64,000 nucleotides of DNA, taken from assembly GCF_000019785.1 (NCBI RefSeq), contig NC_010524.1:2418001-2482000 (forward strand). Reading direction: 5' to 3'. The DNA is from Leptothrix cholodnii SP-6. Its GTDB lineage: Bacteria; Pseudomonadota; Gammaproteobacteria; Burkholderiales; Burkholderiaceae_C. Position numbers and translations under genes: made by a program. The notes below the pieces were generated by a model. The model saw only the letters and a program-made list of their open reading frames with translations. It was not told the origin of the DNA and did no database searches. Numbering within the stretch: the stretch's first letter is position 1; each line of letters starts with the position of its first letter. Shown here piece by piece: positions 45,226 through 52,001 of the stretch.

Positions 45226-45599
45226 TGTGGGTGCAGGTGGGGGGCGCCTATCGACTGGCTGAGGCCAGCAAGCCGCGGTAGGCCGCCCAACGGCGCGGGC
45301 GGGCGCGCCATCGAAACCAACGACCACGGCAACAGGCCCCACGACATCGCACGCTCAGATTGAGCTGCCCAACCGGGCCATTGACTTCGACTTGCACACG
45401 CCTCTCCTGCGGTTATTTGAGGCGGGAGTGTGCGGGGCTTCAGCGACCGTTCATGCCGACCGAAGGCGCCCAGGGGTGGAGCTGCGTCAATTTTCACAGC
45501 CGGCCGACGGGGGAGCCCCTGGCTGTGGGGGAGCGGCGCCAACCCGATGTGCTTGAACGCGCAATGGCGCCGACGTGTCGCGGGCGGAATCTGAATCGA
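45226..45599. other. Non-coding stretch between late element A and the lysogeny operon
   Basis: About 370 bases without a convincing gene; frames here have shadow-like composition. An inverted repeat CACAGCC...GGCTGTG (45495-45527) could end transcription of the membrane-protein gene but lacks a T-run. Confidence 0.4.
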
Positions 45600-46190
45600 C
45601 TACTCGACCTGCTCCGCCGATTCGCTCAACGAGCGCTGGTATTCCTCGTACATCGTGGCGATGCGAAAGATGTGCATGGTTGCAGCAAGGACCGAGGTCA
45701 ACGCATACAGAAACAACCCATATCCGATCGCTCCGCCAAGTACGTTCAACGCTGGCAAAACAGCCTTGACTGCCGGTGGCCAGGCGAACTCGAACCACCA
45801 CGCCTCGGCGAGGATCGCGCAGAACAAGGCAAGCACCTGCACGATGATGAAGTGGACGAACGTGGAGCAAAGACCTACATAGACGGTGTGGGTCTCCTCG
45901 CTCTCGTCGGGCTCAGCAAGCAGTTGACGAAATCGCTCATCGCCAAACCCGATGAAGATCGCAAATCCACCTAGCGTAAAACCCAGCAGGTTTGGCAGCA
46001 CACCGATCGACTGCTCCCACCAACCCGCGTTGATCCACGTGTTCGACGTCGCCACCAACAACACGATCGAGAAGTGCAGGTACGGCGAACGCAGCAGCGC
46101 CTGCAATCCACCGTAGGCGCCCCAGTACCGCTTGAAAATGGTGAAGACGCCTTTGTACTGCTTGCGGGTGGGGGAGACTTCTTGGCACAT
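45600..46190 (-). CDS. Four-helix membrane protein, candidate exclusion/defence effector
   Basis: 196 aa, not recognised. Hydrophobic segments at about 38-58, 62-84, 104-131 and 144-174 predict four membrane helices; N- and C-termini are charged and probably cytosolic. It follows the DUF4747-like gene by 7 bp and is co-directional with the repressor, so it is likely made in the lysogen. Base composition is clearly less GC-rich than flanking phage genes, suggesting separate origin. A superinfection-exclusion or abortive-infection role is inference. Confidence 0.65.
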   Translation of the reverse strand: MCQEVSPTRKQYKGVFTIFKRYWGAYGGLQALLRSPYLHFSIVLLVATSNTWINAGWWEQSIGVLPNLLGFTLGGFAIFIGFGDERFRQLLAEPDESEETHTVYVGLCSTFVHFIIVQVLALFCAILAEAWWFEFAWPPAVKAVLPALNVLGGAIGYGLFLYALTSVLAATMHIFRIATMYEEYQRSLSESAEQVE

Positions 46191-46197
46191 GAGCCGA

Positions 46198-47076
46198 TTA
46201 TTCCGTGCCCAGAACGTCCGCAGTCCGCTTGAGCGCCAGCATGACGGTTTCGACCTCCGGATTCACAAGAACTCGCTCGATCAAAGGCCTGTCGGTTGTT
46301 GAAAGCTCCTGCTTCATGCCATTGAGGTCGTGGCCGCTGGCGGTGACCTTGCCGTTGTGGGAAGCCACTCTGGCCAGTTCCAACGTGTCCTTGTCTGGCT
46401 TGATGGATTCATTCCTCAACCCATCGAGTCTGAGAGTTTGACGGCGCACGTTTTGGGCCTTCAACTTCTTCTTCCATCGCTCTTGCTCTGCGTGTCCATC
46501 GTCCGCGTTGGGGGGAACAAGATCGATGACGATGTGCTCCAGCGAAGCCAGACTCAGGACTTCATCGAGTGCCCCTTTGTCCGGACGAACGGTGACCTCG
46601 AAGGGTGGATAGTTCAGCTCGTTGGTCAAACGGTTCAGCACTGCCTCGAAGAGCAACTTGGCGGTACTTGGCGCGAGGCTGTCCTTGCGATCCCTTGCCA
46701 CGAAGTAAAGCCTGTGCACCTTCGGCCTGAAGACGAAGGGGATCCGCTGCAAATGGGGCAGCAGGTGTTCAGGAATGCTGATTTGCCGCAACTCTTTGGC
46801 CGTCGCAGCCTCGCGAGTTTCCGCATTGAACCAAGGCTCATTCGGGTCCAGCTTGAGGAAGCGATAAATCTCCCCGGTCACATCGTTTCTCGGGTCCTCT
46901 GGCTCTGCCACGTGAAGGGATCCGATCAAGGCTCCGTACACCCCTCCCACCGGTACAACCGCGCGTAGGCTGAAGGCATCGCGCATCATGGCAAGGTACC
47001 TTGCGGGCGAGTGGGGCACGCCCATCGCGATGTTCAAGCAGGCAACGCTGATCGTTCTCGTCCTGGATTTGGTCAT
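46198..47076 (-). CDS. DUF4747-like protein, partner of the membrane protein
   Basis: 292 aa, ATG 47076. Opens MTKSRTRTISVACLNIAMG; contains VYGALIGSLHVAEPEDPRN, FVFRPKVHRLYFVARDR and LIDRV-type beta/alpha alternation, which I associate with DUF4747 proteins of unknown function. No nuclease or ATPase motif seen. Lower GC than the phage backbone. Forms a tight two-gene unit with the four-helix protein. Soluble sensor or toxin plus membrane partner is one reading; function not known to me. Confidence 0.6.
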   Translation of the reverse strand: MTKSRTRTISVACLNIAMGVPHSPARYLAMMRDAFSLRAVVPVGGVYGALIGSLHVAEPEDPRNDVTGEIYRFLKLDPNEPWFNAETREAATAKELRQISIPEHLLPHLQRIPFVFRPKVHRLYFVARDRKDSLAPSTAKLLFEAVLNRLTNELNYPPFEVTVRPDKGALDEVLSLASLEHIVIDLVPPNADDGHAEQERWKKKLKAQNVRRQTLRLDGLRNESIKPDKDTLELARVASHNGKVTASGHDLNGMKQELSTTDRPLIERVLVNPEVETVMLALKRTADVLGTE

Positions 47077-47089
47077 TTGAAACCCCGTG

Positions 47090-47338
47090 TCAGTGTTGGC
47101 CCGCCGACGGCACCAGCCTGAGCTGCCGCGAGGCATTCAGCTGATCCAGCGTCGCATCCACGACCAGCCGCTGCGCAACCTGAGGACCGGGCGGCAGTTG
47201 GCCCGCCGCGTTGGCCAGGTCGGCCAGGAACTCCTGCGCATTCACGGCGCCGCGCTCATCCAGGTGCACGATCAGGCGCATGAGCATCCGCAGTTGGACA
47301 TCGAACGTGTCACCGGCTGCCGTACTGTGATTCGACAT
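47090..47338 (-). CDS. Small phage protein in the lysogeny operon
   Basis: 82 aa with GGAGAG ribosome site before ATG. VQLRMLMRLIVHLDERGAVNAQEF is amphipathic helix; no motif recognised. Thirteen bases before the DUF4747-like gene, so cotranscribed. Confidence 0.6.
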   Translation of the reverse strand: MSNHSTAAGDTFDVQLRMLMRLIVHLDERGAVNAQEFLADLANAAGQLPPGPQVAQRLVVDATLDQLNASRQLRLVPSAGQH

Positions 47339-47398
47339 GCTTCTCTCCCTGTTGACGCGGCGTGAACGGGCGCCGCTGACCCGGTGTCGTTGCGTTGG

Positions 47399-47725
47399 CT
47401 ACACCTTCGGGCACCTGAACAGCACGCCGACCGCCAGATCCACGCCGAAGCCTGCGGGCGGCTCCCACACGACGTGCGTGGCCTTGGCGACCAGGCCGGC
47501 GGGCGCTTCTTCAAGGGCAGCCCTGCGTGAGTGGTAGTGCCCCGACCCGGCCCCCACGACGCCGGCACCGAAGTAGCTCTTGCCCTCGACGCGGCCCACG
47601 CGCTGGCATTCCTGGCTGGGCAAGCTGTTCGTCTGCTCGATGCCAAATCCCTCGGTCGGCAAGGCGGCACAACCCACCACGAGCGGCATCCAGACGACCA
47701 GGCCAACGACTCTCCAGACCTTCAT
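47399..47725 (-). CDS. Small lipoprotein (DUF4156-like), probable lysogenic-conversion factor
   Basis: 108 aa. MKVWRVVGLVVWMPLVVGC is a lipoprotein signal with lipobox LVVGC; the mature part has two more Cys-spaced segments ending VLFRCPKV, like DUF4156 outer-membrane lipoproteins. ATG 47725 follows GGGGGAAG. Placed between repressor and exclusion candidates, so it may alter the cell surface of the lysogen; inference. Confidence 0.7.
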   Translation of the reverse strand: MKVWRVVGLVVWMPLVVGCAALPTEGFGIEQTNSLPSQECQRVGRVEGKSYFGAGVVGAGSGHYHSRRAALEEAPAGLVAKATHVVWEPPAGFGVDLAVGVLFRCPKV

Positions 47726-47780
47726 GACTTCCCCCTGAAATCGGCCAACCCTGCAGCGAAGCGGGCGCCGCACCCCGTGG

Positions 47781-48281
47781 TCACTCCGCTTTCGCCTTGC
47801 GCGTCTTGCGCGCCGGCCCGCCCATGTTGAACGTCTGCGGCGAGTGAATGCCGCCCTCGACCTGCTGGCCGATGCCACCGGCCACGTGCACGGTGATGCC
47901 ACCGTGCTTGACCGTCTTGGCCGCCGGAGCAGGCACACGCGTCACGGCTGATGGCTTCGCGGCCGCCGGCATCTCTCCCGTGGCCAACGCCGCCAGCACC
48001 GCCTGGCGCACCTTGATGTCGGCCAGCCGGTAGAGCGCCAGCAGGCGCTGCTCGTCGGCACTCGGCGCGTTTTCAGGGCGCTTGCCGGTGAGGACGTAGA
48101 GCACATCGACCCCTGATGCAGCAGCACGGCCAAGCACCGACGCGCCCGGCTCAGCGCCAGCCTCGTACTTCGCCCACATCTCGCGGCGAATCGACAACGC
48201 GTCCGCCACCTGTTGCTGGGTCATGTCGAGGCGCGTTCGCTCTTCCGCGAGTCGCTGACCTCGTTGTGCATCAACAGACAC
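47781..48281 (-). CDS. XRE-family phage repressor
   Basis: 166 aa from GTG 48281, chosen because AAGGAG lies five bases before it. HTH at about residues 10-60 (RLDMTQQQVADALSIRREMWAKYEAG). The middle ENAPSADEQRLLALYRLAD is common in Mu-like repressors; the tail is Lys/Gly-rich (GIGQQVEGGIHSPQTFN). Divergent from the early operon; expected to bind the TTGTG/CACAA motifs at 48264-48319 and keep transposition genes silent. Confidence 0.85.
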   Translation of the reverse strand: MSVDAQRGQRLAEERTRLDMTQQQVADALSIRREMWAKYEAGAEPGASVLGRAAASGVDVLYVLTGKRPENAPSADEQRLLALYRLADIKVRQAVLAALATGEMPAAAKPSAVTRVPAPAAKTVKHGGITVHVAGGIGQQVEGGIHSPQTFNMGGPARKTRKAKAE

Positions 48282-48320
48282 AAATTCTCCTTGACTATTG
48301 TGCACCCAAATGCACACAAT
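48264..48320. promoter_or_regulatory. Early promoter and repressor operators
   Basis: Rightward promoter TTGACT (48291-48296), 18-bp spacer, CACAAT (48315-48320). Two inverted motifs share the half-sites TTGTG and CACAA: 48264-48283 (10 bases between) and 48298-48319 (12 between); the second covers the spacer and -10, the first covers the repressor start. This arrangement lets the repressor control both directions. Confidence 0.65.
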
Positions 48321-48364
48321 CACACCATCGACACCAAACACACACCACTTGAGGACAAGAAGAC

Positions 48365-48793
48365 ATGCCCAGCAAGAAGCTCCCTCAGCCCGCCCAGGCG
48401 GACACGAATAACGGTTCAGAAAACGGTCTGCGCGAGTTCCTTCGCCCGACCGCCAATCGCCTGCTGCCGCGCATCCCGGCCGGGCTGCAGGTTGCCCTGG
48501 TGATGGCGCACACCGACGATGGCATCGAGGGCTGGCAGGTCCGCATTGAGGCCATCGATCCCGAGATGACGGCCGCAGATTTCGCGCAACGGGTGGCCGT
48601 CTTCATGGCCGCTTTTCCGGCAAGGGAACGCCCGGCATTTGCCACTGATCGTCCCGTAATTGGAGGGTCGCGGCCAGCGAGTGCAGCAGATCAACCAGCG
48701 CCGCCCGCGCCTCTTGCTGGGCAACCGGGCTCTCCATCTGCAACCGAAGCGCCCGCTGCGCCAGAGGCGTCAGGACCTGGGTCACGTCAATGA
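48365..48793 (+). CDS. First early phage protein, unknown function
   Basis: 142 aa, GAGGACAAG before ATG, 45 bp after the early promoter. Residues 1-95 look like a folded domain (LREFLRPTANRLLPRIPAGLQ, MTAADFAQRVAVFMAAFP); the last 45 residues are Pro/Ala/Gly-rich and overlap the antisense gene 48603-48887, so the real protein may depend mainly on its N-terminal part. Not recognised. Confidence 0.55.
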   Translation: MPSKKLPQPAQADTNNGSENGLREFLRPTANRLLPRIPAGLQVALVMAHTDDGIEGWQVRIEAIDPEMTAADFAQRVAVFMAAFPARERPAFATDRPVIGGSRPASAADQPAPPAPLAGQPGSPSATEAPAAPEASGPGSRQ

Positions 48794-48887
48794 CGCAGGC
48801 GTGGTGCAACTCAGCGGCCAGAGCCACAGCGAACTGCGCAACCGCCTCGATCCGCCCCCTGAGTGCCTCGACGTCTTCTGTGTCCAT
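48603..48887 (-). CDS. Antisense early-region protein, unknown function
   Basis: 94 aa on the strand opposite to the early operon, with a strong GGAGGT site seven bases before ATG 48887. Entirely helical, Leu/Ala-rich (EALRGRIEAVAQFAVALAAELHH). Overlaps the 3' third of the preceding early gene by 191 bp. Its composition and start signals look genuine; expressed possibly as a lysogeny gene opposing early transcription. Confidence 0.55.
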   Translation of the reverse strand: MDTEDVEALRGRIEAVAQFAVALAAELHHACVIDVTQVLTPLAQRALRLQMESPVAQQEARAALVDLLHSLAATLQLRDDQWQMPGVPLPEKRP

Positions 48888-48926
48888 TGCCTGACCTCCA
48901 CCAATTCACACCATTTTGCCCGCGCC

Positions 48927-49154
48927 ATGAAGCCAAAGCTGAAGACCGCTACTGAGGCCCGTGCCGAGTTCGAGCACAAAGGCCTGTCGATCGCCGCCTG
49001 GAGCCGCGCCAACGGCCTGCACCAGAGCCTCGTCTACGAAATCCTGGCCGGGCGCAAGAAGTGCCACCGCGGCAAGAGCCACAAGGCCGCCGTGCTGCTG
49101 GGCATGAAGGCCGGCGAGATCGTTGACCAAGACCCGTTGAAGCAAGCCGCCTGA
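48927..49154 (+). CDS. BcepMu gp16-family DNA-binding protein (Ner-like position)
   Basis: 75 aa. KTATEARAEFEHKGLSIAAW, ANGLHQSLVYEILAGRKKC and GKSHKAAVLLGMKAGEI are the pattern of the BcepMu gp16 family of phage-associated HTH proteins. Encoded where Mu has ner, early and before transposase A; probably a second early regulator. Confidence 0.8.
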   Translation: MKPKLKTATEARAEFEHKGLSIAAWSRANGLHQSLVYEILAGRKKCHRGKSHKAAVLLGMKAGEIVDQDPLKQAA

Positions 49155-49210
49155 CCCAGAGCGTGCGCCTTGTTCGCCCGTCGATCTATCCCCCAAAAGT
49201 AGGAACCGTG

Positions 49211-49702
49211 ATGACCCACCACATCCCCCAACGGCCGAGTCGACGCGCCATCGAGCGTGTGCTAGCCGGCATCTGCACCAGCCTGGTCTCGACCCTGGCG
49301 ATCGTGCTGGGTTCGTGCGTGGCGCCGCAGTCGGCACACGCGGCTGAGCCCGTCACGGTGGGCCTGCACCTCGCCACGGCGCACACCGCAGGTGGCTACA
49401 ACCCGGTCAACCCCGGCCTCTACATCCGCACCGCCCGCGGCCTGACGCTGGGCATCTACCGCAACAGCATGCGCGCCACCAGCGCCTATGCGGCCTACAC
49501 GCACGAGTGGCTCGGCGGCCACCTGGCGCTGACCGCCGGCGCCGTGACCGGCTATGCCGCGCTGCCCGTCGCCCCGCTGCTGGTGCCCAGCGTGCGCCTC
49601 GACCTGGTCGACGGCTTCAGCGCCCGCCTGGCCTACCTGCCCAAGCCACCGCACTACGGCGGCAGCGCCGGCCTGCACCTGAGCGTCGAGCGCAGCTTCT
49701 GA
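49211..49702 (+). CDS. Secreted beta-rich protein in the early operon
   Basis: 163 aa, ATG 49211. Residues 18-45 are a long signal peptide ending SAHAAEP. The mature part has alternating strands (GLYIRTARGLTLGIYRNSMRA, TSAYAAYTHEW) ending in aromatic HLSVERSF, as in small outer-membrane or periplasmic barrel-like proteins. Similar proteins occur in other phages; function unknown. Its export suggests it changes the envelope early in infection. Confidence 0.65.
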   Translation: MTHHIPQRPSRRAIERVLAGICTSLVSTLAIVLGSCVAPQSAHAAEPVTVGLHLATAHTAGGYNPVNPGLYIRTARGLTLGIYRNSMRATSAYAAYTHEWLGGHLALTAGAVTGYAALPVAPLLVPSVRLDLVDGFSARLAYLPKPPHYGGSAGLHLSVERSF

Positions 49703-49740
49703 CCCCCATCCACCCCCAACCACCAACCCAAGGAAGCGCC

Positions 49741-50115
49741 ATGAACCAACTGCACGTCGGCAGCCACTCGCCCGCGCCGATGCCCCCCCTGCGCCTGCTC
49801 GGCCAGCGGCACCTCGGCACCCATGCCGATCTGACCCAGGCCCTGCTGGCCCTGGTGGGTCACGTGTCCGAGCTCAACACCCAGCACACAGACGCCAATC
49901 GGCAGCGCGGCGTCACGCAACGGCAGCTGGATCGCCAGAAGACGATGGCCCTGGCCCTGCTGGTGATGCTGCTCGAGGACATGCGGCCGGGCCTGGGCAT
50001 GCTGATGGAGCGCCTGGTGATGCCCGATGACGTGATCGATGCATCGGACGATGACCTCGATCTGCACGAGGCGGTCACGGTGCCTGCCCCCTTGTCACCG
50101 CTGGCGGGGCTGTGA
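49741..50115 (+). CDS. Early phage protein, unknown
   Basis: 124 aa, AAGGAAG before ATG 49741. Helical, with RQLDRQKTMALALLVMLLEDMRPG in the centre, possibly oligomerising; acidic C-terminus. Stop overlaps the next start (TGATG). Confidence 0.55.
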   Translation: MNQLHVGSHSPAPMPPLRLLGQRHLGTHADLTQALLALVGHVSELNTQHTDANRQRGVTQRQLDRQKTMALALLVMLLEDMRPGLGMLMERLVMPDDVIDASDDDLDLHEAVTVPAPLSPLAGL

Positions 50116-50381
50116 TGGCCGGCACATCCACCCCCAACCCCACCACCGCGGCTGCTGCCGAGATCGTGGACCGCCTGCTCAAGGACGCCTTCGCACACGG
50201 CGACCCGCGCAGCCCGGAATACCACCGTGGCGCCCGCGCCGCCCTGGAGCGCCGGCTGATGGGCCGGCAAGTGCTCAACCCCTACGCGATGGGCAACGCA
50301 CGGGCCGATGCGTTCTGGGCCGGCGTCGACCGCGGCAACGCGATCTGGGTGCGCCACGTTGAAGGGGACCTGACGGCATGA
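50115..50381 (+). CDS. Early phage protein, unknown
   Basis: 88 aa. EIVDRLLKDAFAHGDPRSPEYHRGARAALERRL is helical with acidic/basic pattern; no motif known to me. Overlaps the next gene by 4 bp. Confidence 0.6.
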   Translation: MAGTSTPNPTTAAAAEIVDRLLKDAFAHGDPRSPEYHRGARAALERRLMGRQVLNPYAMGNARADAFWAGVDRGNAIWVRHVEGDLTA

Positions 50382-50683
50382 GCACGGCCTACACCCACGA
50401 GGGCCAGCAGCGAATCCTGCGCCTGGTGATGCTGCTGGCCGGCCACGAGATCACCGGCCTGGCGCCGGCCGACATCGCCAAGCAGCAGCAGTGCAACGCA
50501 AGCGCCGTCACGCGCGACCTGGCCAACCTGGCCGAGGCCGGCTTTGCCGAGCTGGTGCCCGAGACGGGCCGCTGGCGTCTGGCACCGCAGGTGGTGCAGA
50601 TCGCCATCCGGCACATGACGGCACTCGACCGCGCGCAGGCGCGGCTTGATGAGATCCGCGGTCGATTCAGCCGGAGCGTGTGA
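50378..50683 (+). CDS. Winged-helix (IclR-like) early regulator
   Basis: 101 aa. EGQQRILRLVMLLAGHEITGLAPADIAKQQQCNASAVTRDLANLAEAGFAELV-type sequence (residues 8-60) is an IclR-like winged helix; no effector domain follows. Such stand-alone domains are usual in early operons of BcepMu-like phages. Coupled to both neighbours. Confidence 0.72.
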   Translation: MSTAYTHEGQQRILRLVMLLAGHEITGLAPADIAKQQQCNASAVTRDLANLAEAGFAELVPETGRWRLAPQVVQIAIRHMTALDRAQARLDEIRGRFSRSV

Positions 50684-50958
50684 TGGACCTGCAATCTTTC
50701 TTCCAACACACGGTGGAGTCCGCTGCGGTACGGCGCTCCGTGGCATTGAAGTTTCAGAACGTGGCCGTTGCCCTGCAGGCCACCTCCTACAGCGACGGCA
50801 TCAATCGCCTGATGCCCCACGGCAGTACCGCCGACAAGGTGGCCTACCTGAACAGCCTGAAAGACCTCTTCGCCACTGTGCTGGATCGCATGGCGGACCA
50901 GGTCGAGTACGAAGCGCTTGAGCAGGCCCTCATCAACAAACTGAAAGACGAGCAATGA
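50683..50958 (+). CDS. Early phage protein, unknown
   Basis: 91 aa; ATG 50683 directly after a GTG at 50680 that would add one residue. Helical, MDLQSFFQHTVESAAVRRSV start, acidic end KLKDEQ. Overlaps the following gene by 4 bp. Confidence 0.58.
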   Translation: MDLQSFFQHTVESAAVRRSVALKFQNVAVALQATSYSDGINRLMPHGSTADKVAYLNSLKDLFATVLDRMADQVEYEALEQALINKLKDEQ

Positions 50959-51971
50959 AACAACCCGAAGACAACAAGACCATCGACCTGCTCACCCCGC
51001 AGCGCGGCCGCAAGCCGCTGACATCGACCGAGCCGGTGACCGATGTGATCACCGCCGCAACGGCAGCCGCCTACAGCCGTGCGGCCAGTCAGGTGGTAGC
51101 GCTCGACAACGCCGTCAGCGCCGAACAGATCGACTTCAGCCAGTGGGTTGGTGAGCGGCTGGGGCGCAAGAAGACCGCTGACCTGATCAAGAAAATTGCT
51201 GACGTCAGCGATTTGCTTGAGCTGCAACAGATCAAGGAGTCCAGGAAATACAAGGACTTGCGTGTTTCCGTCGGCGGAAAACTGCTGACCGTCAGCACTT
51301 GGGATGATTTCTGCACCACCGTCGTGGGCCGTTCGCGGCAGCACGTTGACGATGACCTGCTGAACCTCAAGACCTTCGGGGCCGAGTTCCTGGAGATGAC
51401 CCAGAACTACGGCCTGGGCTACCGGCAAATGCGTGAAATGCGCGCAATCCCGATGGACCAGCAGGCCGAGCTGATCGAGGCGGCAAAGGCCGGCGACAAG
51501 CAGACGCTGCTGGACGTGGCCGAAAGCCTGATCGAACGCCACGCTCGAGACAAGGCCGAGGCTGCACGCCAACTTGAAGAGGCCTCCCAGGTTGCAGACG
51601 CCCGGAAACGCCTGCTCGACGAGAAGAACACCCAGTTCGACACGCTCAAGGAGAGGCTGCACCGGCCCTACAAGCCGAGCAAGGAGGCCGCAGCACGCAC
51701 TGCCGCCGAGAAGCTGATGCTCGATGACCTGCACAAGGGCGCGATCGACGCCAACGGGGGCATGAACCGCATCGTCGAGGTCATGACCGACATGGCCGGC
51801 GCCGACGTGAGCGAGAGCTGCCGCCTGGCCGCGCACAACGACCTGATCTGGCTGGGCCAGCGCCTGGCCGAAGTGATGCGTGCGCATGCGATCGCCTTCG
51901 ACCTCGAGGCCGAGGTGGTGCCGAGCTGGGTGCGGGAGCACGCCGGCAAGTTGAAGGCCGTTCAGTCCTGA
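50955..51971 (+). CDS. Early phage protein with coiled coil, upstream of transposase
   Basis: 338 aa, not assigned. N-terminal half IDFSQWVGERLGRKKTADLIKKIADV and SRQHVDDDLLNLKTFGAEF; residues about 165-235 are a charged coiled coil (RDKAEAARQLEEASQVADARK). Proteins of this type precede transposase A in several BcepMu-like prophages; a role in transposition or its control is inference from position. Confidence 0.65.
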   Translation: MKQPEDNKTIDLLTPQRGRKPLTSTEPVTDVITAATAAAYSRAASQVVALDNAVSAEQIDFSQWVGERLGRKKTADLIKKIADVSDLLELQQIKESRKYKDLRVSVGGKLLTVSTWDDFCTTVVGRSRQHVDDDLLNLKTFGAEFLEMTQNYGLGYRQMREMRAIPMDQQAELIEAAKAGDKQTLLDVAESLIERHARDKAEAARQLEEASQVADARKRLLDEKNTQFDTLKERLHRPYKPSKEAAARTAAEKLMLDDLHKGAIDANGGMNRIVEVMTDMAGADVSESCRLAAHNDLIWLGQRLAEVMRAHAIAFDLEAEVVPSWVREHAGKLKAVQS

Positions 51972-52001
51972 GCCACCGGCTCGACCTCCTAGAAGAAAAC
52001 C

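Noticed and set aside
45495..45527. CACAGCC...GGCTGTG hairpin as a rho-independent terminator
   Set aside because: No T-run follows on either strand in the right orientation; left as an unexplained inverted repeat.
45222..45542. 106-residue frame in the gap before the lysis operon
   Set aside because: Pro/Arg/Leu-rich shadow-like composition, no ribosome site, overlaps late element A.
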